Positions 43,546-53,585 are shown, counted from the first letter of the stretch. The stretch: DNA of 64,000 nt from Arcicella rigui (GCF_034929435.1 NZ_JAYFUM010000021.1:77419-141418); one strand, 5' to 3'. A program made the numbers and translations. Notes: generated by a model from the sequence alone, not told the origin.

Positions 43546-46431
43546 ATGAAAATAAACTTTCAGTATCAAGAAAAATTCGAGAATCGTCACAACAATTCTA
43601 ATGTAGCTGACCGTCAAGCAATGCTTAATATTATTGGGGTAGATTCTATCGAAACACTCATCAATCAAACTGTTCCTGCTGCCATTCATTTACCCCGTCC
43701 ATTGAATCTTCCACAGGCGAAATCAGAAGCCAAATTTTTGAAAGATTTCAAGAAACTGTCGCAATTGAACGACACTTACAAGTCCCATATTGGTATGGGC
43801 TATTACGATACTCATACGCCAGCGGTTATTTTAAGAAATATTCTTGAAAACCCTGCTTGGTACACTGCTTACACGCCTTATCAAGCGGAAATCGCTCAAG
43901 GTCGTTTAGAAATGTTGTTGAATTACCAAACCATGATCATGGATTTGACTGGAATGGAAATCGCCAACGCTTCTTTATTAGACGAAGGTACGGCTGCGGC
44001 AGAAGCGATGACGATGCTCCACGGACAAAGAAAAGGTTTGAAGAAAAAATCAGAAACGATTTTTGTTTCAGAACACTGTCATCCACAAACGATTGATGTG
44101 CTTAAAACCAGAGCTTTGCCTTTGGGAATCAAAGTATTAATCGGCGACCACCGCACGGTTGACTTAACACAAGAAGAAATCTATGCTTTAGTACTCCAAT
44201 ATCCTGCTACTGATGGACAGATTTTTGATTATACCGACCTCATTGCTTCGGCACATGAATTAGGCATTAATGTAGTAGTAGCGGCAGATTTGTTGGCACT
44301 TACTTTATTGAAGTCGCCGGGCGAAATGGGTGCTGATGTAGTAATTGGTACTTCTCAGCGTTTTGGCGTTCCGATGGGCTTTGGTGGACCACACGCTGCT
44401 TTCTTTGCCACGAAAGATGATTTCAAACGTCAGATTCCGGGTCGTATCATCGGCGTATCGGTTGATGCGGAAGGAAATCGTGCTTTAAGAATGGCTTTAC
44501 AAACTCGTGAACAGCATATTCGTCGTGAAAAAGCTACTTCAAATATTTGTACAGCACAAGTATTATTATCAGTAATGGCTTCGGCTTATGCGATTTATCA
44601 CGGGCCAGAAGGCTTGAAAGCCATTGCAGAAAGAGTACACGGATTAACGAAATTGACCGCTTTAGCTTTAGAAAAATTGGGTTATGAAATCGAAACAGAT
44701 TCATACTTCGATACCATCAAAGTAAAAGTAGGCGATAACGAAAAACGTTTGAAAATGGAAGCCGTAGCCAATGGCGTGAACTTCCGTTATTATGAAGATT
44801 ATAATTACATCGGAATCTCGTTAGACGAAACTTGCACGGTTGAAGACGTAGAAACGATTATTTATATTTTTGAAAAAATCGGTAGAAAAGAAGTAGAATT
44901 ATCTTCACTTTTCGACCAAGTAGATTATGCTTTCCCTGAATCGCTCAAGCGTAGTTCTACTTTCTTGACGCATCCAGTTTTCAACAGCTACCATTCAGAA
45001 CATGAAATGCTTCGTTATTTGAAAGCATTAGAAAACAAAGATTTATCAATGGTTCATTCGATGATTGCTTTGGGTTCTTGTACGATGAAATTGAATGCTA
45101 CAACCGAAATGATTCCAGTTACTTGGGCAGAGTTTGGCAATGTTCATCCATTCGCTCCAAAAAATCAAGTAAGTGGCTATTTGCAAATGATTAAAGATTT
45201 GAACGAATGGCTTTGCGAAATCACTGGATTCTCGGCAATGTCGTTCCAACCAAATTCTGGAGCTCAGGGCGAATATGCAGGTTTGATGGTCATTCGTGCT
45301 TATCACGAATCTCGTGGCGATGCTCATAGAAACATTGCTTTAATTCCATCGTCGGCACACGGAACTAATCCAGCGTCGGCGGTAATGGCAGGGATGAAAG
45401 TAGTGGTTACGAAATGTGATGAAAATGGAAATATCGACCTTGCAGATTTAAGAGAAAAAGCTGAACAATACGCTGAAAACCTTTCTTGTTTGATGGTAAC
45501 GTACCCATCTACACACGGTGTTTTTGAAGAATCAATCAAAGAAATTTGTGCGATGATTCACGAATTTGGTGGACAAGTATATATGGACGGTGCAAACATG
45601 AACGCACAAGTAGGTTTAACTTCGCCTGCAACAATCGGTGCTGACGTTTGTCACTTAAACCTTCATAAAACATTCTGTATTCCTCACGGTGGTGGTGGTC
45701 CGGGAATGGGACCAATTGGTGTGGCGAAACAATTAGCACCTTTCTTACCAAGTCATGCCGTAGTAAAAGATACTGGTGGTGAATTAGGTATTTCTGCGGT
45801 TTCAGCGGCTCAATTTGGCTCGGCTTCAATCCTTACTATTTCTTATGCTTATATTGCCATGATGGGCGGTGACGGTTTAAGACGTGCTACGGAAACAGCC
45901 ATTTTGAATGCCAATTATATCAAAGCACGTTTAGAAGGACATTATCCAGTACTTTATACAGGTTCAGAAGGACGTTGTGCCCATGAAATGATTTTGGATT
46001 GTCGTCCATTAAAAATTTCAGCAGGTGTCGAGGCAGAAGACATTGCCAAACGTTTGATGGATTATGGTTTCCACGCTCCAACGCTTTCTTTCCCAGTAGC
46101 AGGAACGTTGATGATTGAACCAACAGAATCAGAATCTAAAGCAGAATTAGACCGTTTCTGTGATGCCATGATTTCAATTCGTGAAGAAATTCGTGAAGTA
46201 GAAAACGGTGTTGCTGATAAAGTAAACAATGTTTTAAAACACGCTCCGCATACGCAATCAGTAGTTTTATCAGAAGAATGGAACAGACCTTACTCTCGTG
46301 AGAAAGCAGTTTTCCCACTTCCTTACGTAAAAGCTGCTAAATTCTGGCCAGCGGTTTCAAGAATTGATTCTGCTTTTGGTGATAGAAACTTAGTTTGTAG
46401 CTGTTTGCCAATTGAAGAGTATGCTTCTTAG
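43546..46431 (+). CDS. gcvP: Glycine dehydrogenase (decarboxylating), P protein
   Basis: A 961-residue single-chain P protein, the usual fused length. The N-terminal half runs from NVADRQAMLNIIGVDS through SHIGMGYYDTHTPAVI, and the C-terminal half has the PLP lysine in LNLHKTF (Lys708) with the glycine-rich HGGGGPGMGPIG after it. It decarboxylates glycine and transfers the aminomethyl group to lipoyl GcvH in the cytoplasm. The other gcv genes are not in the window. Its stop codon merges with the first heptad of the array downstream. Confidence 0.97.
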   Translation: MKINFQYQEKFENRHNNSNVADRQAMLNIIGVDSIETLINQTVPAAIHLPRPLNLPQAKSEAKFLKDFKKLSQLNDTYKSHIGMGYYDTHTPAVILRNILENPAWYTAYTPYQAEIAQGRLEMLLNYQTMIMDLTGMEIANASLLDEGTAAAEAMTMLHGQRKGLKKKSETIFVSEHCHPQTIDVLKTRALPLGIKVLIGDHRTVDLTQEEIYALVLQYPATDGQIFDYTDLIASAHELGINVVVAADLLALTLLKSPGEMGADVVIGTSQRFGVPMGFGGPHAAFFATKDDFKRQIPGRIIGVSVDAEGNRALRMALQTREQHIRREKATSNICTAQVLLSVMASAYAIYHGPEGLKAIAERVHGLTKLTALALEKLGYEIETDSYFDTIKVKVGDNEKRLKMEAVANGVNFRYYEDYNYIGISLDETCTVEDVETIIYIFEKIGRKEVELSSLFDQVDYAFPESLKRSSTFLTHPVFNSYHSEHEMLRYLKALENKDLSMVHSMIALGSCTMKLNATTEMIPVTWAEFGNVHPFAPKNQVSGYLQMIKDLNEWLCEITGFSAMSFQPNSGAQGEYAGLMVIRAYHESRGDAHRNIALIPSSAHGTNPASAVMAGMKVVVTKCDENGNIDLADLREKAEQYAENLSCLMVTYPSTHGVFEESIKEICAMIHEFGGQVYMDGANMNAQVGLTSPATIGADVCHLNLHKTFCIPHGGGGPGMGPIGVAKQLAPFLPSHAVVKDTGGELGISAVSAAQFGSASILTISYAYIAMMGGDGLRRATETAILNANYIKARLEGHYPVLYTGSEGRCAHEMILDCRPLKISAGVEAEDIAKRLMDYGFHAPTLSFPVAGTLMIEPTESESKAELDRFCDAMISIREEIREVENGVADKVNNVLKHAPHTQSVVLSEEWNRPYSREKAVFPLPYVKAAKFWPAVSRIDSAFGDRNLVCSCLPIEEYAS

Positions 46432-46574
46432 CTGTAAGCAGTGAGCCTTGAGCTGTGAGTTATGAGCCTTGATTTTTTTAAGAAAAATAATCAATAAGCT
46501 TAAAAACTCAAAGCTCAAGGCTCATAGCTAAAGCATTTTGCTAAAAAAAGCTCAAGGCTCAAAGCTTAATAAGC
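46431..46574. repeat. Heptad-phased inverted array (46.5 kb), GAGC type
   Basis: The left arm has six consecutive 7-nt units at 46431, 46438, 46445, 46452, 46459 and 46466 (for example GCCTTGA twice, GCTGTGA). The right arm has reverse-complement units at 46508, 46515, 46522, 46552 and 46559 (TCAAAGC, TCAAGGC, TCATAGC). The array starts at the last base of the gcvP stop and ends at the stop of the convergent gene (46575), so it fills the whole gap. The same word family recurs at 61.3 kb. Confidence 0.85.
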
Positions 46575-48134
46575 TTATTTCCTAACAGGCTGCCCAAATC
46601 TAAAAACAGTTTCATTCGCTGCTCCATTTGGTTGGTCGTTGTAAATCAAAATATCTGTCATTCTACAATCGTGTTCAGTACTTGGGTTAAGCAATTTTAG
46701 TTTTACAGTATGCTTTCCTTTGGTCAATAAATATTTCCAAGTAAGTTCATGTCGGCGAGTTGTAAATGAAGTAGGTAACTTCGCTGTTTCAAACAATTTG
46801 CCATCTACCCAAACTTCCATTTCAAACTGAAAAGTACTCGTTGAAGCCCATTTTGCTGTTTCTCCTTTTACCACAAAACCTGTTCCTTCAAAATCAAAAG
46901 TATATTCATCTTTCAAAGACTGATACACGTACTTTCTATCAACAGGATAAGTATTTTCAAAACTTTTTTCGTACTTCACTGCCACAGGCGTTTGTAAAGG
47001 AATAATGACAGATTCTTTCAAAACCTTTCCGCCATTGCGTTCTATATTTTGTAAAGCTTGCTGAAAACCTACTTCATACACCTTGTTCAAAGAAGTAGAA
47101 GTATATTTAAAATCAATAGATTCAGCTTCTTTTAAACCCATTTTCCAATAAGCGGGAATGGCATCATAGCCCAACATTGTCCCTAAAATTCCACCAGCCG
47201 ACGACGGATTACAGTCTGCATCTTGTCCGCAACGAGTAGTTATTTCCATTGTTTTGGTAAAATCTCCGTTACCATACAGCAAACCCACTACCACATAAGC
47301 CGAATTGATGGTTGCATCAATATTAAAAGGAGCGAAAACGCCATCAGGACAACCAATATCTTGCGACCACTTGTTCTGGATTTCGTACCAAGTTTTCTTC
47401 CAATCGTTCGGGTACATTTTATGCCATTTAATTACGTCGGCAATACATTTATAATAATTACTTTCTTTAGGAATCGTTTTCAAAGCTTCTTGAACAATGT
47501 AGCGAATGTCTTTTGAAACAAAAGCCAAAGTATAGCACGCTCCTAAATATACTCCCCCATAATATCCATCGCCATAATTCATAATATGACCGATTTTATC
47601 TGAAATCTTTGAAGCTGCATTAGGCATTGCAGGCGACATCAAACCTGCAAAATCACATTCAATTTGGTAGTCGATGCAATCAGCATGAGGATTATTTTCC
47701 CAATAACCCGAAGCAGGAGGCATCATGCCATTCAAAATATTATTTCTTCCTACTTGGTTGGCGTGCCAAAGGGCATAACCTGCATTGGCATAAGCTTTGG
47801 CATGAGAAGCCACCGGAGCATCTAAACCTTCTCTTTCAAATACTTCTACAAAGGTTAAATCCATGTACAAATCATCGTACAAACCGGGATTTTCCAACAT
47901 GGTTTTCTTTAAATAACCATCGTACCAAGGCACTGGCTGATACTCGTTGATGATTGTTCCGTTGTACTTAAATTCCATCGGGCCGCCAAAAGTTACGCCA
48001 ATGGTTTGTCCTGCCCAACCGCCTTTAATTCTGTTTTGTAATTCTGTTTTACTGAAAGTAATCGTTTTGGAGTTTTGAGCAAAAGCTACGCTCACACTTG
48101 CGATGAAGCATAGTAATAAAATTATTCTTTTCAT
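46575..48134 (-). CDS. Exported ADP-ribosylglycohydrolase-family protein
   Basis: A 519-residue protein with a signal peptide (MKRIILLLCFIASVSVAFAQ). The DraG-type core shows RIKGGWAGQTIGVTFGGPMEF, DDLYMDLTFVEVFE (acidic metal pair) and RCGQDADCNPSSAGGILGTMLG (second metal site). A C-terminal beta-rich region of about 150 residues may bind carbohydrate. Family members hydrolyse N- or O-glycosidic bonds of ADP-ribose, but secreted bacteroidotal copies have unknown substrates, possibly nucleosides. The ATG at 48134 places the signal peptide at the N-terminus. A ribokinase gene lies just upstream (51 bases), same strand. Confidence 0.85.
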   Translation of the reverse strand: MKRIILLLCFIASVSVAFAQNSKTITFSKTELQNRIKGGWAGQTIGVTFGGPMEFKYNGTIINEYQPVPWYDGYLKKTMLENPGLYDDLYMDLTFVEVFEREGLDAPVASHAKAYANAGYALWHANQVGRNNILNGMMPPASGYWENNPHADCIDYQIECDFAGLMSPAMPNAASKISDKIGHIMNYGDGYYGGVYLGACYTLAFVSKDIRYIVQEALKTIPKESNYYKCIADVIKWHKMYPNDWKKTWYEIQNKWSQDIGCPDGVFAPFNIDATINSAYVVVGLLYGNGDFTKTMEITTRCGQDADCNPSSAGGILGTMLGYDAIPAYWKMGLKEAESIDFKYTSTSLNKVYEVGFQQALQNIERNGGKVLKESVIIPLQTPVAVKYEKSFENTYPVDRKYVYQSLKDEYTFDFEGTGFVVKGETAKWASTSTFQFEMEVWVDGKLFETAKLPTSFTTRRHELTWKYLLTKGKHTVKLKLLNPSTEHDCRMTDILIYNDQPNGAANETVFRFGQPVRK

Positions 48135-48185
48135 TGTTTTTGGTTTATTTTCAAGCGTTAAATTATTGGCAAACAATCCTTTGAA

Positions 48186-49088
48186 TCATATATCTAACTC
48201 TCTTCGGTAAGGAATCGACGACTGAGCACCCATTTTCTGCACCGCCAAAGCTGCCGCTTTATTGGCAAATTCAACGGCACTTTTTAAAGTTTTTTGTTCA
48301 AGCAGAGCCACGGCTAATGCTCCATTAAAACAATCGCCAGCGGCGGTAGTGTCCACAGCTTTTACTTTCTGTGCAGGAACTATTCCTTCAAATTCATCCG
48401 ATAACACATAAGCTCCTTTTGCCCCCCTTGTTATTACCACATTTTTTATTCCTGTTTCTTTCAGCGTCGAAGCGGCTTCTCGCAAACCTTCTTCTGTTTG
48501 TACACAAACCCCCGTAATGGTTTCTACTTCTGTTTCGTTGGGAGTAATGATAGTAATATTCCGTAAAGTTTCAATATTGATTTGTGTGGCAGGAGCAGGA
48601 TTTAGCATAATAGTAGCACCCGTTTTATGAAATTTATTTACTACATACTCTATCGTTTGTAATGGTATTTCCAATTGCATCAAAATAATATCATCACTTC
48701 CAAAAACAGCGGCGGCTTTGTCAATATCCGCAGGCAAAAGCGAAGCATTTGCTCCAGAAGCTACCGAAATACAATTTTCTCCTCGCCTATCTACATTGAT
48801 TAATGCTACGCCCGAAGGATGTTGGCTATCAGTAAAAACAAAGTCAGTTTGAATACCTTCTTTGTCAAACTGTTCTAAAGCCATTCTACCGAAAACATCC
48901 TCCCCTACTTTACTAATAAACACAGTCGGACAAGCTAATCTTGCCGTTGTAACAGCTTGGTTTGCCCCTTTGCCACCAAGATTCATCAAAAAATCCCCTC
49001 CTAAAACCGTTTCACCCGGTAAAGGTAGTTTAGGGACTCTGACAACCATATCCGTATTTGAACTGCCTATTACAATAATCTTACGCAT
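48186..49088 (-). CDS. rbsK: Ribokinase (PfkB family)
   Basis: A 300-residue PfkB kinase from the ATG at 49088: IVIGSSNTDMVV, LPLPGETVLGG, NLGGKGANQAV (substrate site) and the anion-hole motif DTTAAGDCFNGALA with the catalytic Asp (Ala replaces the first Gly of DTxGAGD, as in many ribokinases). It phosphorylates ribose to ribose 5-phosphate. Its partner downstream is an exported ADP-ribosylglycohydrolase-like enzyme, suggesting ribose released from a nucleoside-type substrate is used (inference). No ribose transporter gene is seen. Confidence 0.88.
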   Translation of the reverse strand: MRKIIVIGSSNTDMVVRVPKLPLPGETVLGGDFLMNLGGKGANQAVTTARLACPTVFISKVGEDVFGRMALEQFDKEGIQTDFVFTDSQHPSGVALINVDRRGENCISVASGANASLLPADIDKAAAVFGSDDIILMQLEIPLQTIEYVVNKFHKTGATIMLNPAPATQINIETLRNITIITPNETEVETITGVCVQTEEGLREAASTLKETGIKNVVITRGAKGAYVLSDEFEGIVPAQKVKAVDTTAAGDCFNGALAVALLEQKTLKSAVEFANKAAALAVQKMGAQSSIPYRRELDI

Positions 49089-49154
49089 TTTCGCTGTTTT
49101 TATACAAAAATAACCTTCAATAATTCTATTCAATTTACTCCGAAAAAACGATAA

Positions 49155-49200
49155 AATAAAAAAGCGTTTCTTGATTGAAATGTATTCTTCAAGAAACGCT
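49155..49200 (-). terminator. Intrinsic terminator after DUF1398 gene
   Basis: A perfect 12-bp stem (49163-49174 with 49189-49200), followed on the minus strand by TTTTTATTTTAT. Confidence 0.8.
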
Positions 49201-49220
49201 CGTGGTCGAGGCAGACTAAT

Positions 49221-49616
49221 TTATGCCATTGGGATATTTTCTACTAAAATTTCATTCCCAGCTTTATCAAAATAAGTACAAGTCATGGCATCAATAGATA
49301 CTTCCCATTTTTTTATGCCTGTGATGGCACAGTGTAAACAGAAAGTTGGATAATCGGTTTCGCCTGCTTGATGGGCTTTTAAATATGCTATAAACTCTTT
49401 GGGCTTACTTTCCTCTGCAATTGGCATAACTTCATATTTTTTGCCGGAAGCGACAGAAGTACCTTCGGCATTTTTATAAACAGTATGCCCGTCTGAAACA
49501 TAAGCTTCATAAGTACGCACGCCTAATTGTGCCAATGCTTGAATGTACTTTGGAAAATCTGCTCCAGATTTCACTTTTGAGTGTGCTTCTTTGATTTGTT
49601 CGATTGTAAACATCAT
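49221..49616 (-). CDS. DUF1398-family protein
   Basis: A 131-residue protein with FTIEQIKEAHSKVKSGADFPKY at the start, GVRTYEAYVSDGHTVY, and WEVSIDAMTCTYFDKAGNEI at the end, as in DUF1398 proteins (sometimes labelled phage envelope protein, without proof). Adjacent ATGs at 49616 and 49613 are both possible; the frame extends upstream without family similarity. It is soluble with no signal peptide. It lies downstream of the AraC gene, same strand. Confidence 0.82.
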   Translation of the reverse strand: MMFTIEQIKEAHSKVKSGADFPKYIQALAQLGVRTYEAYVSDGHTVYKNAEGTSVASGKKYEVMPIAEESKPKEFIAYLKAHQAGETDYPTFCLHCAITGIKKWEVSIDAMTCTYFDKAGNEILVENIPMA

Positions 49617-49719
49617 GGTTGAATGTGAATTTAGGTTTGTTAAAGACCGACAAATGTTGTCTTTAATGATGTTACAAAACTGCAAAGAACTAAAGGCTTG
49701 AAATTGTAAAAAATCGTTT

Positions 49720-50484
49720 TTATGATTTTTTTTTGAAATGTTCAGGACTTTCTCCTGTAAATACTTTGAAGTCTTTAATGAAGTGGGCTTGGTCGAAAAA
49801 GTTATTTTCGTAAGCAATTTCTGTGAGTGTTTTTGGCGTATTCAAATCATCAAGAACAGCATAAAAACGGACGATGGAAGCAAATTTTTTGGGCGAAGTA
49901 CCTATTAATTTTCTAAATCTCTTTTCAAATGGACTTTGGCTGATGGCTAATTTTTCATTGATTTCTTGAATCTTGATTGTGCCTTTAGAAGCATAAATAA
50001 GTTTTAATGCCTCTATTATCAATAAATCTTCTTTTCTTTCTTTGATTTCGTTTAATAAAAACTTTTCTACAATCTTTATTCTTGCTGCATCGGTCAGGGC
50101 ATTGGCTAATCTGTCTTCCGTTTCGGCTACTTTGTTTTTGTCGAACAAATAATCCAATGCAATACTTTGGTTGAAAAGCTCATTTACAGGACAATCTGTA
50201 AAATAAGAAATGCCAACTTCGGTAAAATAAACCAATATTGAACCAACATTTGAAGTATTTTTAAAAACCTTAAAAGTATTTTGTAAACCCGTAATGCCCG
50301 CAGTCGCCAAAGGATTGGTGTCCTCGGCATTACAAATAAGTAATTTACCTTTATACTGAAAACCCATTACCAAAGCCGTAGAAGGAAAAACTTTGTACTG
50401 CTGTTCTTCCTGAGCTTCGGAAATTACCAAATATTTAATGTATGGTTGAAGCTTATCAATGGGGGTTATTTTTTCAAAACGCAT
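49720..50484 (-). CDS. AraC-family transcriptional regulator
   Basis: A 254-residue regulator: an N-terminal beta-rich sensor (about 1-130; DUF6597-like YIKYLVISEA and FPSTALVMGFQYKG), then a C-terminal AraC helix-turn-helix pair (about 160-250; IQEINEKLAISQSPFEKRFRK and IAYENNFFDQAHFIKDFK). It lies 33 bases after the histidine kinase gene and 103 bases before DUF1398 on the same strand, so DUF1398 is a likely target or operon mate. Confidence 0.88.
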   Translation of the reverse strand: MRFEKITPIDKLQPYIKYLVISEAQEEQQYKVFPSTALVMGFQYKGKLLICNAEDTNPLATAGITGLQNTFKVFKNTSNVGSILVYFTEVGISYFTDCPVNELFNQSIALDYLFDKNKVAETEDRLANALTDAARIKIVEKFLLNEIKERKEDLLIIEALKLIYASKGTIKIQEINEKLAISQSPFEKRFRKLIGTSPKKFASIVRFYAVLDDLNTPKTLTEIAYENNFFDQAHFIKDFKVFTGESPEHFKKKS

Positions 50485-50517
50485 TTACTTGTTCAATTTT
50501 CAATGAATTTTATAAGG

Positions 50518-52464
50518 CTATTTCATAAATTCAACGATAAAAACTGTTCCTTCTTTTTCTTTACTTTCAACGGTAATTGTGGCGTGATTGAGTTCCACAA
50601 ACTTTTTTACCAACATCAAACCAATCCCAATTCCTTTTTCTTTTCTTGTGCCGTAAGTTGATATACTTTTACCAGACTCTTGAAAAATGAGTTTTAATTT
50701 ATCTTCCGACATCCCTACACCGTTGTCTTTTACCAATACTTTTACGGATTTGTCCGTTTCTAAATAACTAATAAAGATTTCGCCATTGGGCTTGGTGAAT
50801 TTTATGGCATTTGCTACAAGATTTCTAAACACTACGTGCATTTGGTCTTGGTCGGCATTGATACTTACGGGGCTATCAAAAACATGCGTCAATACAATAT
50901 TTTTTTCAATGGCTACATTTTTGAAAATCGCTAATATTTCATTGATGAGGTCGGTTAATACCAATGGTTCGATATTGGTTTTCAAACCTTCTCGCTGACT
51001 GTTGGCCCAAGACAATAGGTTTTCGAGCATCGCCGAAGTAACCGTCATTTGTTCCAATACTCTATCGAGCATCATTTGCTTTTCGTCTTCATCAAACATT
51101 CCCGAATTGAAGAGTTCCAAAGCTCCACGCATAGAAGCAAAGGGACTTCGTAAATCATGCCCGATGATTGAAAATAATCTATCTTTGGTCTGATTAGATT
51201 CATTCAAAGCATCATTTTTTTGTTCAATCAATTCGTTCTGAGTACTAATATACTCCGTTTTTCGCTGAAGAATTTTATACAGTCTTTTGATACGTTCGGC
51301 ATTTCTATAAGTCGTAATGGCAATAATCATTAATAAAATCGCAATTAATACAATCACCACAATCAGCATTCTTTGGCTGGCTTCTTTTTCTTCGGCAATC
51401 TGATTTTTCTTTTTTAATACTTCGTTTTCAGCCTGTTTTTGTTTTAAATAAAGAGCGTTGATTTCTTTTTCTTTTGATTCATTGAAAAGACTATCACTAT
51501 AAATTTTATCTAATAAAAGATACTTGTAGGCATTTTTCGAGTCACCCACTGCACTATATGACAAATACAAAACGCCCAAAGCTTGCTCTATGTCCCATTT
51601 TGTGTTACTCTTTTTGGCTAATAAATATCCTTTCTGACTATGGTCGATTGCTTCGTTGTAATTGCCTTTGGCATAATAACATTTCGCTAAACCTGTATGT
51701 GCAAAGCTATCTTCCCAATCGTTTTGATAATTACGATTTTCTAAAATAGACGAGTAAAACGAAATGGCAGTATTGAGTTTTCCTTTTTGTAAATAATATT
51801 CGCCAAGATGATTGTTCGCCATGGCTACCAAGTGTTGGTCTGGAATTTTGATACTAATTTCTCTGGAAAGTAAAAAATAATGAATAGCACTGTCGGATTT
51901 CATTTCTAAATAACACAAGCCGACATTGAAATAATTGCCAGATAGCCCTGTTTGGTTCTTTAAAGTAGTATTCAAAGTGGCGGCTTTCATCAATTCCTGC
52001 AATGCTAAAGCGTATTTTTTTTGAGCAATGTGAATAACGCCCATAGTATTATGTGCGTAAGCAATACCCGTTTTGTAGTCGATATGGCTACTAATGCCCA
52101 AAGCCGTAAGGGCATAACTCAACGAAAGGTCGTAGTTACCTTTGGTATAATGAATTTTAGCAATATAAGCATAAGCTGTTGCTTTCCCTTTTTCGTATTT
52201 TAGGGCTTTAGACATACTCAGTGCTTTTTGGGCAAAGTAAAAAGCACTATCAGAAGCTGTGTGCATGTAGTCTAAAGTGATATCGTTGAGTAAATTAACA
52301 ACAGAAGTATCGGGTTTGGCTGGTTTAGTTTGTGTGTATTTCTCCCACTTCGTCAAAAGTTGACTTAGGCTTACTTGTTGTGAAAAAACCGAAATTGGAG
52401 ATAAACTAATAAAAACAGCGAATAGAAAAACTCTTGCAACCATAACTTTATACCTTCTTTCCAT
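50518..52464 (-). CDS. TPR-containing sensor histidine kinase
   Basis: A 648-residue protein: signal peptide (about 1-28), about six tetratricopeptide repeats (about 45-340), a coiled coil, one transmembrane helix (about 368-390), a HisKA domain with SIIGHDLRSPFASMRG, and a HATPase domain with NLVANAIKFTK (N box), VKDNGVGM and GIGIGLMLVKKFV (G boxes). All catalytic motifs are present. No response regulator with a receiver lies next to it; the adjacent AraC protein lacks one, so its partner is unknown. Confidence 0.9.
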   Translation of the reverse strand: MERRYKVMVARVFLFAVFISLSPISVFSQQVSLSQLLTKWEKYTQTKPAKPDTSVVNLLNDITLDYMHTASDSAFYFAQKALSMSKALKYEKGKATAYAYIAKIHYTKGNYDLSLSYALTALGISSHIDYKTGIAYAHNTMGVIHIAQKKYALALQELMKAATLNTTLKNQTGLSGNYFNVGLCYLEMKSDSAIHYFLLSREISIKIPDQHLVAMANNHLGEYYLQKGKLNTAISFYSSILENRNYQNDWEDSFAHTGLAKCYYAKGNYNEAIDHSQKGYLLAKKSNTKWDIEQALGVLYLSYSAVGDSKNAYKYLLLDKIYSDSLFNESKEKEINALYLKQKQAENEVLKKKNQIAEEKEASQRMLIVVIVLIAILLMIIAITTYRNAERIKRLYKILQRKTEYISTQNELIEQKNDALNESNQTKDRLFSIIGHDLRSPFASMRGALELFNSGMFDEDEKQMMLDRVLEQMTVTSAMLENLLSWANSQREGLKTNIEPLVLTDLINEILAIFKNVAIEKNIVLTHVFDSPVSINADQDQMHVVFRNLVANAIKFTKPNGEIFISYLETDKSVKVLVKDNGVGMSEDKLKLIFQESGKSISTYGTRKEKGIGIGLMLVKKFVELNHATITVESKEKEGTVFIVEFMK

Positions 52465-52686
52465 AGTCTTAAATGTTTAGGTATCTCCCACTGAAACGAG
52501 CCAATACTAATCTCGTATAAAGATAATTGTTTATCTGAAAATTGTATCTACCGTTTTATTATTTATTGGCTTTAAATTATCTAATAAAAAATAAAAAAAA
52601 TTAAATACAACTCCTATTCTTTGATTAATATCAATACATTTGATTGAAAATTTTCCTAAGTGATTTTAATATTTTTTTCCTACAAA

Positions 52687-53292
52687 ATGTCTATGAAAAC
52701 TAACGTTTTAATTTTCGTTCTTGGTATAATACTTAGCTCCTGTGCCAAAGTTCCTATCTCTTCTATCAATTTAATGAACACCATTCAGCTCGAAGGCAAA
52801 CGAATGCACGAACTCAACACTTTGTTTGTCAACAAAATGTTTGATGAAAAAAGGAATAGAATTGATACTTTTATCATCAAGCAATACACGCCTGTATTGA
52901 TAGAAAATTTCGTCAAAAAAATTCCAGAAGGGATTGATTATAAAAGTAATCTTCCTAAAATTATTGCCAGTATTATCCCCAAAATCAATGCCCGAAGAGA
53001 TTCGATGCAAAACGTACTTGAAAGCAATCGAATTAAAATTATTGATAAATTAAATACCGATTATTTCGAGTACGACAATGCTTGTGTGCAGATGACCGCA
53101 CTGCTTTCTTCGGCTGCTAAACTGGAAGATGAACGCAAAAGAGCTATCGGTCAGCTTGCGAATATTAGCAAAAATAAAATTGATTTTGAAAGATTAGGTA
53201 ATACACTCGACGGCTTCATTCAAGACGCTGGCAGTGTAGCAAAAAGTACCAGCAATTTGAATACAAGTATCAACGAAATATTAAAAAAATAG
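52687..53292 (+). CDS. Small helical lipoprotein of unknown function
   Basis: A 201-residue protein with a signal peptide and lipobox LSSC (Cys about 18), then a charged helical region, with DERKRAIGQLANISK and a Ser/Asn-rich C-terminus. The ATG at 52687 gives a normal signal peptide; an upstream start at 52660 would not. I recognise no family. The next gene follows 10 bases later, so the two are an operon. Confidence 0.65.
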   Translation: MSMKTNVLIFVLGIILSSCAKVPISSINLMNTIQLEGKRMHELNTLFVNKMFDEKRNRIDTFIIKQYTPVLIENFVKKIPEGIDYKSNLPKIIASIIPKINARRDSMQNVLESNRIKIIDKLNTDYFEYDNACVQMTALLSSAAKLEDERKRAIGQLANISKNKIDFERLGNTLDGFIQDAGSVAKSTSNLNTSINEILKK

Positions 53293-53302
53293 CATTTTCA
53301 CC

Positions 53303-53572
53303 ATGTCAGAAATCAATTGGGACGACCTTGCCAATCAGGCAGCTACCGCAACCGACGCACATTTTGCCAATCAAATTTCAAGTTTAACCCGACTCAATGA
53401 TGCTGAAATTCAACATATTATTTTTGAAACAGGCATTAGTCAGAAAGATTTGGCAGACATCATCAAGGAAATTAAAAACGCCACAAAATCCAACGAAGCC
53501 AAAGCAACTGCTATCAAAAATATCAGTAAAGGAATGGATGTTTTGGTGGCTTTAGCAAGTAAATTGGTATAA
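53303..53572 (+). CDS. Small hypothetical cytoplasmic protein
   Basis: An 89-residue soluble, helical protein (ISQKDLADIIKEIKNATKSN and AIKNISKGMDVLVALASKLV). No signal peptide, no recognised family. It is in an operon with the lipoprotein before it (10-base gap). An envelope-linked role is only a guess from that partner. Confidence 0.6.
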   Translation: MSEINWDDLANQAATATDAHFANQISSLTRLNDAEIQHIIFETGISQKDLADIIKEIKNATKSNEAKATAIKNISKGMDVLVALASKLV

Positions 53573-53585
53573 GGCAAATATAAAA

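Noticed and set aside
46431..46574. Array as a plain intrinsic terminator
   Set aside because: It may help termination, but similar arrays occur between divergent genes and inside operons, and a separate terminator follows the 57.1-kb array.
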